Of a stretch of 64,000 bases of DNA, positions 1 through 8,271 are shown piece by piece. Location of the stretch: contig JAAEPF010000017.1 of assembly GCA_024222295.1 (NCBI GenBank), positions 434,001 through 498,000 of the forward strand, read 5' to 3'. Under the pieces are notes generated by a model, which worked only from the letters and a program-made list of their open reading frames with translations, made no database searches and had not been told where the DNA came from. Numbering within the stretch: position 1 is the first letter of the stretch; the number at the start of each line of letters is the position of its first letter. The stretch comes from Actinomycetes bacterium. GTDB lineage: Bacteria; Actinomycetota; Acidimicrobiia; Acidimicrobiales; Microtrichaceae. The position numbers were made by a program, and so were the translations under genes.

Positions 1-1
1 T

Positions 2-1042
2 GCCGCTGTGGCGACGGCGACAGAGTTGATGGCGGCGGCCGAACGGCCGGTCGTGGTGGTTGGCCACGGTGCCCGCGATGCGGTCGATCCCGTGCTTCGC
101 CTGGCCGAGCGGCTGGGTGCGCCGGTCTTCACCACGTTCAAGGCAAAGGGCTTGGTCGGCGATGACCATCCGCTCGGCGCGGGAGTGCTCGGTCGGTCTG
201 GGACGCCTGTTGCGAGCTGGCTCATGAACGAGTCGGACCTCGTGATCGCCCTCGGTGTGTCGTTCTCGAACCACACCGGAGTGGCCGACTACAAGGACAT
301 CGTGCAGGTCGACCATGACCCGGCGGCACTGGGACGGTTCCACCCGGTCACCTGTGGGCTGCTCGGCGATGTGGCTGCGACGGTCGGCCAGCTGTGTGAC
401 TCACTCGGAGACGATCTCGCTGCTGTGGACCAGCGAGGCGACCTGGCTCACCGCTGGGGGCTGTGGCGAGCGGAGAAGCAGCGCCGACTCGGCGAAGAGC
501 GTGGTCGGGGCGTCGCTTCGGTGGCCGTGTTCGACGCGCTGGGACGGCACTGTCCCGACGATGCCGTGATCTGTGTCGACGTGGGCAACAACACATACTC
601 GTTCGGCCGCTACTTCGAGTCCTCCGGCGATCAGGCGGTGTTGATGTCGGGCTATCTGGGGTCGATCGGATTCGGCCTGCCCGCAGCGCTGGGGGCGTGG
701 GCTGCGGATCCCGTTCGCCCACTTGTGTCGATCAGCGGCGACGGTGGGTTCGGCCAGTACATGGCCGAGCTGACGACGTTCGTGAAGTACGGGATCCCGG
801 TGCGTCACGTGCTCATCGACAACTCCGAGCTCGGCAAGATCTCCAAGGAGCAGCGTGCTGCCCAACTCGATGTCTGGCAGACCAGCCTCGTGAACCCTGA
901 CTTCGCCGCCTACGCGGAGCTGTGCGGCGCATCCGGGTTCACGGCGCGCACGTCCGGTGAGCTCGACGACGCGCTCGCCGGTGCATTCGCAGCAGACGGT
1001 CCCGCGCTCGTGCACGTGGTTGCCGACGGTGACCTCGTCTGA
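2..1042 (+). CDS. Thiamine-diphosphate-dependent enzyme, C-terminal part (cut by window edge)
   Basis: The reading frame is open to the window edge, so the N-terminal pyrimidine-binding domain lies outside; the GTG at position 8 is an internal codon or at best an accidental start. What is visible is the central domain of the acetolactate synthase/pyruvate oxidase family followed by the pyrophosphate-binding domain. The ThDP signature is seen as GDGGF, with an Asn (in IDNSE) about 28 residues after GDG. The segment KAKGLVGDDHPLGAG is typical of the central domain of PoxB/AlsS-like enzymes. The substrate (pyruvate, oxalyl-CoA, glyoxylate or other 2-oxo acid) cannot be chosen without the N-terminal domain. 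The next gene converges on it after 28 bases. Confidence 0.85.
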   Translation, partial: AAVATATELMAAAERPVVVVGHGARDAVDPVLRLAERLGAPVFTTFKAKGLVGDDHPLGAGVLGRSGTPVASWLMNESDLVIALGVSFSNHTGVADYKDIVQVDHDPAALGRFHPVTCGLLGDVAATVGQLCDSLGDDLAAVDQRGDLAHRWGLWRAEKQRRLGEERGRGVASVAVFDALGRHCPDDAVICVDVGNNTYSFGRYFESSGDQAVLMSGYLGSIGFGLPAALGAWAADPVRPLVSISGDGGFGQYMAELTTFVKYGIPVRHVLIDNSELGKISKEQRAAQLDVWQTSLVNPDFAAYAELCGASGFTARTSGELDDALAGAFAADGPALVHVVADGDLV

Positions 1043-1070
1043 CCTCTGACCAGCCGTCCGGCGTGTCCGT

Positions 1071-1763
1071 TCAGATGGCTGCGCGCAGGCCCTCGGTGAA
1101 GAAGCTGACCGCGTCGTCGACCGAGGAGATGCGGTCGTAGCTGTAGCTGGCACCGAAGGGCTCGGTCCAGAACTCGCCCTCACGGGGCTCCCACGGGCCC
1201 ACATACAGGTAGGGCTCGGCGATGCCGTCGTCGCCGGGGCTGGCGCCGAAGTTGACCTCGGCCATGCTGAACGCGAGGTCGAAGTGTTCGGGCCAGAGCT
1301 GCACGATGGCGGGGGAGCGCTCGGCATTGGCCCGTCTGACCGCCTCCAGCGCCTGCTGCACCAGTGCGTACCAGGCGGCGAGACGCGTAGCGGCGTGCGC
1401 GTCGATGCGCAGCTCGGCGTCCGCGTCGGCGGCAGTGCCGGGTGTGAATACCTGGGTGGGGGCGCCGAGTCGGACCGAGGCCGATTCGGCGGCGGCACCC
1501 AGCGTGGTGAGCGGGTGCCAAGTCTCGTGGTCGCCTTCGAGCACCACCAGCGATGTGCTGTCGACTCTGAGACGCCGGCGAACGCCGCCGACGGAGAACT
1601 CGGGCTGGCCGAACCCGCCAGGTGTGGCCCGCAGGCCGATCCTGCCGGTGTGGTGGTGCAGGTCGGCGGCGAGAACGTGCTCGGCCACCGACTGGAGTGC
1701 GAGTCGGGTGTCGGTGTGGGCTTCGAGGTCGGCGATCCCGAATGGGGAGGTCATGGTGTCCAT
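1071..1763 (-). CDS. Conserved hypothetical protein (DUF5996-like C-terminus)
   Basis: This is a 230-residue soluble protein with no signal peptide or membrane segment. The C-terminal third carries the string LWPEHFDLAF followed by a GASPGDDGIAEPYLYVGPW segment, which recalls the ligand-like end of DUF5996 proteins; that resemblance is from memory and not confirmed. The start ATG encodes MDTMTSPFG; a second ATG three codons later is possible. It is the last of three minus-strand genes (after 2302-3864 and 1812-2246) with gaps of about 50 bases, so it may be co-transcribed with the thioesterase. The function is unknown. Confidence 0.7.
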   Translation of the reverse strand: MDTMTSPFGIADLEAHTDTRLALQSVAEHVLAADLHHHTGRIGLRATPGGFGQPEFSVGGVRRRLRVDSTSLVVLEGDHETWHPLTTLGAAAESASVRLGAPTQVFTPGTAADADAELRIDAHAATRLAAWYALVQQALEAVRRANAERSPAIVQLWPEHFDLAFSMAEVNFGASPGDDGIAEPYLYVGPWEPREGEFWTEPFGASYSYDRISSVDDAVSFFTEGLRAAI

Positions 1764-1811
1764 GGTGCACTGAACACACCGAGTTCGCGAAACATGCCGT
1801 TCGCTCGTGCC

Positions 1812-2246
1812 TCAGACGATGCGGTAGGTCTGCACTGCGTGGGCGATGACCTTGCCGTCCGCGTCGGTGGCGGTGATCTCGGTGAAGGTGAGTTCCTTGC
1901 CGCGCTTCACTGTGGTGGCGTGGCACAGCAGGTCCGACTTCTTCGCGGCCCCCACGTACTGCACGGTCATCGACACGGTCGAGGCCCGGGTGCCCTTGTC
2001 GAAGTCGTGGTTGCTCCAGGTGACCGCTGCGCCTGCGGTGTCTATGACCGTGGCGATCACGCCTCCGTGGTAGAAGATGCCGTCGTTGGTCAGGTCCTCG
2101 CGGAAGGGGAGCCTGATGACAACGTCGTCGGGCTCGTACCTGTCGAACTGGATCCCCATGCCGTTCATGAACGGCGTGCCCATGAAGGTCTTCGGTATCG
2201 CTGCGCGCATTGCGCGTTGGGTTTCCTCGTCGATTCCGTCGCTCAT
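1812..2246 (-). CDS. PaaI-type hot-dog fold thioesterase
   Basis: The 144-residue protein matches the length and layout of PaaI/YbgC-like single hot-dog acyl-CoA thioesterases: the segment GIFYHGGVIATVIDTAGA is the central helix with the HGG motif and the downstream acidic residue (Asp) used as catalytic base. The expected reaction is hydrolysis of acyl- or aryl-CoA esters. The ATG at 2246 is preferred because GAGGCGAGG lies directly upstream and because the residues of the open frame before it are Arg-rich and unlike the family. It sits 55 bases downstream of the DUF169 fusion gene and 48 bases upstream of the hypothetical gene, which suggests one minus-strand unit. Confidence 0.85.
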   Translation of the reverse strand: MSDGIDEETQRAMRAAIPKTFMGTPFMNGMGIQFDRYEPDDVVIRLPFREDLTNDGIFYHGGVIATVIDTAGAAVTWSNHDFDKGTRASTVSMTVQYVGAAKKSDLLCHATTVKRGKELTFTEITATDADGKVIAHAVQTYRIV

Positions 2247-2301
2247 CGCCTCGCCTCTGCTCACGGTCTTGTTGACTCGCCAGTCAGTATTGCCGATCTG
2301 G

Positions 2302-3864
2302 TCACGACGAGTCGTCGTCACCTGCCGAGCCACCCTCGGGATCGGTCGCGGCCTTGCTGTGCAGGGCTTCCAGCCACTGCGGCAGGGATGTGTCGGCGAT
2401 CCTCTGCAGCACGGGACGCATCGTGCGCGCCGCAATGCCGTCGGTCACCTGGCGGAGCGTGACCAGCGTGCCCTCCGGCCGGGCATGCAGGTGGAAGCGG
2501 TACGTCGAGGTGCTGCCCTTGGAACGACCCACGAACTCGAGCACCTCCTCGTGCTCGAAGCGTGACACCTCGGCGCTCACCTTCACCGGGCCTGTCGAGA
2601 AGCGCATCTTGGCTCCGTGGCCGACTTCGTCGCGCATGCGGACGTCGCGGATGTCCGAGTACCAGCTTCCCCACCCCCCAACGTCCGCTATGACCTCCCA
2701 CACCTGGGCTGCATCGGTCGGGATCAGGCGGGTGGCGTGCGAACGCACCCTTCCGGGTCCCAGGTCGTCCTCGTCGGCAGGTTCGTGCACCGTCGCTGCG
2801 AGGTCGGACAGGTCCTCCGCGGCTTCACGCCCGGCCACGTCGCCGACCTCGTCACGATCAGCCAGGGCGGCCTCGGCCTCGTCGTCACCCAACTCGAGGA
2901 CATCCTCGAGACGCATGCCGATGGATTCCATCTGCTTGGCGATCACCTCGACGGTGACGGTGTGGTGGCCGTGTTCGCGTGCGTACTCCTCCATCGTGGG
3001 GCCGGCGAAGTCACGGATCGGCTCCGGTGCCGCCGCCAGCAATTCCAGCGCTTCGGGTTCCCATTCGACGTCTTCACCCGCCGCTGCGCGTGCCTCGCGC
3101 TTGGCTTCGCGCTCGGCGGCGTAGCCGGGCTTGATCGAATCGAGCAGTCCCGTCAGGTCGGGGCGCGAGCCGAGCACCTCGGGCACCATGTGGACCCACC
3201 GCGCCGGGATGATCACGAACATCTCGTGGGGCTTGATCTTGTTGAACATCCGCCCGCCCACGTCGCCGGTGCTGACCACCACGTTGGGTTCGTGCCAGGG
3301 GAGGGCGAAGAGGTCGCCGCACAACGACGTGCCGGCCGCACCCGTCGGAGGCGTGCCGTCGACGGCCACGCGCACTCCGCCGACCATTGCTGCGATCGAG
3401 GGGTCACACACCACCACGACCACGTCGATCGCGACACCAGCGGGCACCTGGTCAAGTGGGCAGGCTCCGATCGCGCGAGCGGTTCCCTGGGGGAGCACGT
3501 TGTTGCCGTTCTTCACAACCCGAGCGCCCTCCTCGGTGAAGAAGTCGGTGTGGGTGGCGAGGTACTTGCCCGAGCTGATCTCGGCCGGCGGCTCGATGAA
3601 CCCAGCCTGCCAGGCACCCGCGAGGCAGGCATGGTGCTCCGCGTCCACGTAGACGTGATGGCCGAAGTCCATGGCCTCGCGCACGATCGCGCACGGCTCG
3701 ACCGGCTTGGCGCCGTACTCGGGCGGGATCTCCGATTCGAACAGCGAGATGGCGACGGGTTCGCCGCGCACGCGTCCGCGGCGCCTGAGTAGGTCTGCCA
3801 CCTCTGCGGTGTCGAATTCGGCGACTGTGTCCAGGCTGAGCCCCATGACCAGCACGTTAGCCAT
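2302..3864 (-). CDS. DUF169 - PCP_red - SRPBCC three-domain fusion protein
   Basis: A 520-residue protein with three recognisable parts. Residues 1-235 look like DUF169 (conserved Cys58 in EPCAIVREA, Cys80 in HHACLAG, and the GNNVLP turn). Residues 267-315 match the short PCP_red module first named from the light-independent protochlorophyllide reductase 57-kDa subunit (WEPEALELL, then IRDFAGPTMEEYARE, then VTVEVI). After an acidic linker (about 318-372), residues 375-505 form an SRPBCC/polyketide-cyclase-like lipid or small-ligand pocket (HATRLIPTDAAQVWEVIADV). The ATG at 3864 starts the family-like sequence; about 62 upstream residues of open frame are antisense to the neighbour. It is divergent from the diiron protein at 3926, with 61 bases between. 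No enzymatic activity is established for this combination. Confidence 0.8.
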   Translation of the reverse strand: MANVLVMGLSLDTVAEFDTAEVADLLRRRGRVRGEPVAISLFESEIPPEYGAKPVEPCAIVREAMDFGHHVYVDAEHHACLAGAWQAGFIEPPAEISSGKYLATHTDFFTEEGARVVKNGNNVLPQGTARAIGACPLDQVPAGVAIDVVVVVCDPSIAAMVGGVRVAVDGTPPTGAAGTSLCGDLFALPWHEPNVVVSTGDVGGRMFNKIKPHEMFVIIPARWVHMVPEVLGSRPDLTGLLDSIKPGYAAEREAKREARAAAGEDVEWEPEALELLAAAPEPIRDFAGPTMEEYAREHGHHTVTVEVIAKQMESIGMRLEDVLELGDDEAEAALADRDEVGDVAGREAAEDLSDLAATVHEPADEDDLGPGRVRSHATRLIPTDAAQVWEVIADVGGWGSWYSDIRDVRMRDEVGHGAKMRFSTGPVKVSAEVSRFEHEEVLEFVGRSKGSTSTYRFHLHARPEGTLVTLRQVTDGIAARTMRPVLQRIADTSLPQWLEALHSKAATDPEGGSAGDDDSS

Positions 3865-3925
3865 ACATCGAGGTGTGCGGGCGAGTCGAGGTGGTGCCCC
3901 TGTATGGTCGTGTCCTCGGGGAACC

Positions 3926-5053
3926 ATGACGACACCGGGGAGTGCCGTGAGAACTGTCAGCGATGCCGAGATCGAGTCGATTGTCGATGCGGGGCGCAGC
4001 CCGACCGGCACCGAGCACGCCGTTGCCGCGACGGCTACCACGGCGTTCACCTGGGACTACGAGAGAAGCCGCGACGGCCTCTCGAAGCTCTATGAGAAGG
4101 CGAAGGCGTCGCAGTGGAACGTGACCACCGACCTGCCATGGGACACCGACGTGGACCAGGAGCGCATGGCGGTCGCGATGGGCGGCAGCGAGTCGTCGCA
4201 GCGCTTCCGCACCAAGGCCGCGGAGTTCTCGCCCGACCTCGCCAAGTGGGGTGACAAGGAGTGGGTCCACCACTCGATCCAGGAGCAGAACTCGATGCTC
4301 TCGCAGTTCCTGCACGGTGAGCAGGGAGCCCTGCTGGTGACGGGCAAGATCGTCGAGACCGTGCCGTGGATCGACGCCAAGTACTACGCCTCGACCCAGG
4401 TCATGGACGAGGCCCGCCATGTCGAGGCGTTCCAGCGCTACCTGGACGAGAAGTTCTCCGAGCACCTGCCGATCAACCCGCATCTCGGCCGGCTGCTCGA
4501 CGACATCGTCATCGACAGCCGCTGGGACATCACCTACCTCGGCATGCAGATCATGGTGGAGGGCCTGGCGCTCGCCGCGTTCGGCTTCATCCACCAGATG
4601 ACCGACGAGCCGCTGCTGAAGAAGATGCTGCGCTACGTGATGAGCGACGAAGCCCGACACGTGGCCTTCGGGGTGCTCACCCTGCAGGAGCTCTACGGCG
4701 AGATGAACGCTGCTGAGATCCGCGAGCGCCAGGAGTTCGCCTACGAGGCGGTCGTGCGCCTGCGAAACCGCTGGTTCCACACCGATGTGTGGGAGCGCGA
4801 AGGCGTCGACCCGCGCCCTCTGGTGCGCTTCATGATGGAGCACCCCACCGAGGAGGAGGACATGTTCCGCAGCCTCCTGTTCTCCAAGATCGTGCCCAAC
4901 TGCAAGAAGCTCGGCCTGCTCGATGCAGGCGATGGCTGGCTACGCGAGCGTTTCGAGGAAGTGGGAATCATCCAGTTCGAGGACTGGGTGGACACCTCGG
5001 CGGAGTACAACGAGCTCGACGAGGTGGCGAAGGACCGCGCCGGAGCCAACTGA
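3926..5053 (+). CDS. Ferritin-like diiron protein (RNR-R2/oxygenase superfamily)
   Basis: The 375-residue protein shows the complete diiron carboxylate set of the ferritin-like superfamily: E132 (HGEQGALL), E162xxH165 (DEARHVEAF), E212 (MVEGLALAAFGF) and E242xxH245 (DEARHVAFG). This predicts an O2-activating di-metal centre in a four-helix bundle, as in R2-like oxidases, AurF or fatty-acid desaturases; the substrate is not evident. Two in-frame starts compete: ATG 3926 behind CGGGGAA, and GTG 3947 behind GGGGAG with five bases spacing. I keep ATG 3926, with GTG 3947 as a real alternative. The gene is divergent from the DUF169 fusion, sharing a 61-base promoter region, which hints at a functional link. 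Confidence 0.85.
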   Translation: MTTPGSAVRTVSDAEIESIVDAGRSPTGTEHAVAATATTAFTWDYERSRDGLSKLYEKAKASQWNVTTDLPWDTDVDQERMAVAMGGSESSQRFRTKAAEFSPDLAKWGDKEWVHHSIQEQNSMLSQFLHGEQGALLVTGKIVETVPWIDAKYYASTQVMDEARHVEAFQRYLDEKFSEHLPINPHLGRLLDDIVIDSRWDITYLGMQIMVEGLALAAFGFIHQMTDEPLLKKMLRYVMSDEARHVAFGVLTLQELYGEMNAAEIRERQEFAYEAVVRLRNRWFHTDVWEREGVDPRPLVRFMMEHPTEEEDMFRSLLFSKIVPNCKKLGLLDAGDGWLRERFEEVGIIQFEDWVDTSAEYNELDEVAKDRAGAN

Positions 5054-5101
5054 TCCTGCCGGGTCACCCTCGACGCAACAGAGGGTTCCTAGGCTGGGCT
5101 G

Positions 5102-5761
5102 ATGGTCCGCACCGCAGAAACCGCCATGCGGCTGGCGGCACGGGCGCTGTCCCAGCCGGACACGCTTGGCGACGCGGACTGCGAGGACCTCCACGGCGGC
5201 CTGATCGGCCAGCCGGTCAACACCGCCACTTCGATCGGCTACGTGGCCGCCGGGGTCTGGCTTCTGGCCCGCACACGGCGGTTGCCTCGCGGCTCCAGGG
5301 GAGTGGCCGGCGCATACGGCGCGTTCGTGGCACTGAGTGGGGCGGGGAGTGTCGCCTACCACGGACCGCAGTTCGCCGGCGCCCAGCTGTTCCATGACCT
5401 TCCGATCGTGGGCATGCTCGGCCTCGGCCTCGGTGTGCCCGTCGTGCGCAGGTTCCGCGGGGTGCCGATGATCGAAGGTGCTCTGGGTCCAAGGGTCTGG
5501 GCGGCAGCGGGATTGGGGGCCGCGGGTGGGCTCGCATTCCTCGCCGGCCGCACAGGCGCTCCGACCTGCGACTCCGGGTCGGTGCTCCAGTTCCACGGCC
5601 TGTGGCACCTGTGCACCGCCGGCGCCGCTGGAGTCTGGGGCACCGTGCTGTGGCCCTTGCCCGATCCGGCGGAGGACCGTTCCTCGCCAGCGGCGTCGGA
5701 AGGTGCCGCTGCCGGTGCGGCTGACGGCGCGGCCGAGGACGAGAGTGGAGGCGGCCGATGA
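5102..5761 (+). CDS. CREST-superfamily (ceramidase-like) membrane hydrolase
   Basis: A 219-residue polytopic membrane protein carrying the scattered metal-hydrolase residues of the CREST superfamily (alkaline ceramidases, PAQR receptors, Per1): C27-E28 near the N-terminus, S83xxxH87 (GSVAYHGP), D99 (FHDLPIVG) and H165xxxH169 (FHGLWHLC). Family members cleave amide or ester bonds of lipids within the membrane with a Zn site. The last 30 residues are an Ala/Gly/Ser/Asp-rich cytosolic tail. The stop overlaps the next start as ATGA at 5758-5761, so translation is coupled to the acyltransferase. The substrate is unknown; assignment rests on the motif spacing, not on a search. Confidence 0.75.
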   Translation: MVRTAETAMRLAARALSQPDTLGDADCEDLHGGLIGQPVNTATSIGYVAAGVWLLARTRRLPRGSRGVAGAYGAFVALSGAGSVAYHGPQFAGAQLFHDLPIVGMLGLGLGVPVVRRFRGVPMIEGALGPRVWAAAGLGAAGGLAFLAGRTGAPTCDSGSVLQFHGLWHLCTAGAAGVWGTVLWPLPDPAEDRSSPAASEGAAAGAADGAAEDESGGGR

Positions 5762-7125
5762 AGTCGCACGTCGGTTCCTGGACCGACCACCCGGTCCAGC
5801 TGCGACTGATCGACGCCATTGCGGCGGTCACGTGGCGTGAGGTGGCAGCCGGCGACCTGGCTCCGACGGAGGACGGGCCGGTGCTGCTGGTGTCCAACCA
5901 CTTCGGTGGGGCGGCCGACGCCATCGTGTTGATGTCGGTGCTGCCGCGACGGCCGCGGATCCTGGCCGACGACACCATCTGGCGTTACCCGGTGGCCCGG
6001 CAGGTCATGTCGTGGCTGGGCGCGATCCCCGTGCACCGGGGTCGTTCGCGATCCGGCGGCGAGGCGAAGTCGGGCGCCGACAACACGGACATGTTCTCTT
6101 CCTGCCACGACGCCCTCCGAGAGGGCGACACGCTGTTGATCTTTCCGGAGGGCATCACCCGTGAGGAGCCGAGCATCGGTGAGGTGAAGACCGGAGCGGC
6201 GCGCATAGCGCTCGGCGCGCGGGAGTCGGGCGTCGAGGGCATCAGCATCGTGCCGGTGGGAATCCACTACGACGACAAGGCGGCGTTCCGCAGCTCGGTG
6301 TACGTGCGCCGCGGCGACCCACTGGACCTGGATGCCCTGGTTGAGGGGTACCGTCCCGACCTCGAGATCGGCGACGAGCGTGCGGCTGTGGACGAGCTGA
6401 CCGAGTTGATCGAAGCGCGGCTGCGGGCTTCGGCGCCCAACTACGAGGACTGGCGTGAGGCCAGGGCCCTGCAGACCGCTGCCGAGGTCTTCATGCGCTC
6501 GATGGCACCCGACCGTTCCGTTCCGATCGGCCTGCGTGACCGGCTGGCGTCGTGGCTCGCAGCTCGCGAGGACCACGGGGAGATCGAGGACTACGCAGCC
6601 GACTACCGCGACGCCCTCGCCCACTCGGGGCTCGCCGACGGCTGGGCGGTGGAAGGGGCCGGCGGGCTGCGCTGGCGCAGCGTGCTCACGGTGCTCACGT
6701 GGGTCCTGATGCTGCCTTACGCGGCACTCGGACTCGTTGCGCACGCCGTGCCGATGGCCCTCACCTGGCTGGTCACCAAGCTGCGGCTGGCCCCGGCGAT
6801 GATGGCGACGGTCATGCCGGTGGCAGCGGCGGTGCTGTTCGGCATCGCGATGTGCCTGTGGACGTGGGTGGGGTGGCGCATCGACGGTGCCGATGGTGCG
6901 TTCTCACTGGCGTTGCTGTTCCCGATCTCGTTCTCGGCGCTGATCCTCGTGGCCGAGCGGGCGGCACTGTGGTGGCGCGGCCTGCGCAACAGGCTCTGGG
7001 GTGCCCGCCGCGGCCGCCGCGTCGGGCTCAGGTCGGACCGCGACCAGTTGGTCTCGATGGTCGGAGCAGAAGTGTCGGCCGCGCTCGGCGCCGCCGCGGG
7101 CAGTCCGGGCGGAACTGCTGGATGA
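5758..7125 (+). CDS. PlsC-like lysophospholipid acyltransferase with C-terminal membrane segments
   Basis: Residues about 40-230 form a PlsC/LPLAT domain: motif I is NHFGGAAD (H48, D54, an HX5D spacing seen in the NHPNGLLD-type branch), motif III is FPEGITREEPS with the following KTGAARIA, and IVPVGIHY is motif IV. The expected reaction is transfer of an acyl group from acyl-CoA or acyl-ACP to a lysolipid or glycerol phosphate. Residues about 300-420 add four predicted hydrophobic helices, unlike the compact 240-residue PlsC enzymes, giving 455 residues. It overlaps the upstream CREST gene by 4 bases and the downstream gene by 4 bases, so all three are probably made together at the membrane. 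Confidence 0.88.
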   Translation: MKSHVGSWTDHPVQLRLIDAIAAVTWREVAAGDLAPTEDGPVLLVSNHFGGAADAIVLMSVLPRRPRILADDTIWRYPVARQVMSWLGAIPVHRGRSRSGGEAKSGADNTDMFSSCHDALREGDTLLIFPEGITREEPSIGEVKTGAARIALGARESGVEGISIVPVGIHYDDKAAFRSSVYVRRGDPLDLDALVEGYRPDLEIGDERAAVDELTELIEARLRASAPNYEDWREARALQTAAEVFMRSMAPDRSVPIGLRDRLASWLAAREDHGEIEDYAADYRDALAHSGLADGWAVEGAGGLRWRSVLTVLTWVLMLPYAALGLVAHAVPMALTWLVTKLRLAPAMMATVMPVAAAVLFGIAMCLWTWVGWRIDGADGAFSLALLFPISFSALILVAERAALWWRGLRNRLWGARRGRRVGLRSDRDQLVSMVGAEVSAALGAAAGSPGGTAG

Positions 7126-7451
7126 GCATGGAGGATGCGATCGGGATCCTTGTGTTCCTGCCTGCGATCGCGGTCTGGGTCATGGCGGTGGTGGATGTGG
7201 CGACCCGCAAGGACATCGGCCGCGGACGCCGGACACTCACCGCCATCGTGATAGCGCTCGTGTTCCCGCTCACCCTGCTCTACCTGCTTGCGCGGCCTCC
7301 GTCCACCGTCAGGCGTGGCCCGGAGAGCGCCGGTGATCCGCGACGCGACCTGGTGCGCCGACTCGAGACGGGCGAAGCGTCGCCGCGTGACGAGGAGTGG
7401 GGGCACTGGGTGGACCTGGCGGTCGAGGGGAAGGTACCCCGCACGCGTTGA
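7122..7451 (+). CDS. Small PLDc_N-like membrane protein
   Basis: A 109-residue protein with two hydrophobic helices (IGILVFLPAIAVWVMAVVDV and LTAIVIALVFPLTLLYLLAR) joined by a short basic loop. The pattern (Trp, V-D, basic turn, FP, LYLLARP) is that of the PLDc_N domain that precedes cardiolipin synthases, here without the phospholipase D part. The C-terminal 50 residues are charged and cytosolic. The ATG overlaps the acyltransferase stop (ATGA, 7122-7125), making it the third member of the coupled cassette. It may act as an accessory or assembly protein for the lipid enzymes; that role is inference. Confidence 0.75.
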   Translation: MSMEDAIGILVFLPAIAVWVMAVVDVATRKDIGRGRRTLTAIVIALVFPLTLLYLLARPPSTVRRGPESAGDPRRDLVRRLETGEASPRDEEWGHWVDLAVEGKVPRTR

Positions 7452-7478
7452 ACGCGCGCCCGGCCACGGCCGGTGAAG

Positions 7479-8147
7479 TCAGACCGTAGCGATTCCCTTG
7501 CCGATCAGCACCGCACCGATGATCAGGAAGATCACCGCCACCACAGCGGCGTTGTTGTCGAACAGCCAGACCCTCCAGCCCTTGAGCAGCGCTTCGGAGC
7601 GCGAGCCCATGGCCACCGCAACCACGAGGGGAGCGAGCACGCCGAGTGTGGCGAACACGGCATAGGCGATGACCACGCCGACCTCCTGGCCGACCGGCAG
7701 CGCTGCCTCGGCGATCGCCACGCCCGCGGCGAGGCCGACGATGATGTTCTTGGGGTTGAGCGCCCCGATTCCCAGACCGACCACCAACGATCTCGGCGGG
7801 CTGAACGCCTCGATGCCCGACATCCATCGCGGGGTCTCGGCCTCTCCCGGTGCAGGCCGGTTGCGGAACCGGCGGATGCCGCCGAACACAAGCGCTGCGC
7901 CCAGCACGATCTTCAGCCATGAAGTCCAGCCGGCCGAGTCGCCGGAAGTGCCTACGTCGGTCGTGGTGGCGAGCAGTGTGAACAGGCCGAGCGCCGCTCC
8001 CACGCCGAGTAGGAACCCGGTCACGTAGGCCGCCGCATTGGGCTTCGGCTTGTCGGAGAACAGCAGCAGGATCTCGGCTGCAATGGGCAGCGGTGAGATG
8101 AGCACCGCAAGTGCCAGGGGCAGGACCTCGCCGATCACCTGGTTCAT
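7479..8147 (-). CDS. GAP-family (Sap/LysE-like) polytopic membrane protein
   Basis: The protein is 222 residues with about six hydrophobic segments, a central loop rich in Arg and Pro, and the motif LNPKN following a glycine-rich helix. This matches GAP-family proteins (the mycobacterial Sap glycopeptidolipid/sulfolipid-addressing group, LysE superfamily). The role would be export or addressing of a small lipid or metabolite. The ATG at 8147 (MNQVIGEV) is chosen over an upstream ATG (MQKRGP) because AGAGAGG lies five bases before it. It is divergent from the acyl-CoA dehydrogenase at 8272; the 124-base gap contains three inverted repeats. Confidence 0.8.
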   Translation of the reverse strand: MNQVIGEVLPLALAVLISPLPIAAEILLLFSDKPKPNAAAYVTGFLLGVGAALGLFTLLATTTDVGTSGDSAGWTSWLKIVLGAALVFGGIRRFRNRPAPGEAETPRWMSGIEAFSPPRSLVVGLGIGALNPKNIIVGLAAGVAIAEAALPVGQEVGVVIAYAVFATLGVLAPLVVAVAMGSRSEALLKGWRVWLFDNNAAVVAVIFLIIGAVLIGKGIATV

Positions 8148-8161
8148 CGGGCCTCTCTTCT

Positions 8162-8207
8162 GCACACTTGCCGGTGTGCGCTAGTGACTGCTGTCACGGT
8201 AGTACCG
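8162..8207. promoter_or_regulatory. Three stacked inverted repeats in a divergent promoter region
   Basis: Between the GAP-family gene and the acyl-CoA dehydrogenase lie three perfect short inverted repeats in series: GCACAC-6-GTGTGC (8162-8179), GTGAC-4-GTCAC (8184-8197) and CGGTA-1-TACCG (8197-8207). The geometry suggests binding sites for one or more dimeric repressors. No regulator gene is adjacent, so any TetR- or GntR-type assignment would be a guess. Confidence 0.4.
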
Positions 8208-8271
8208 CTGCGCTTGCCGCCCGGCCCTGTCCAATGCAGACTCACTGTCATTACCAGGGGGTAACTTACCG

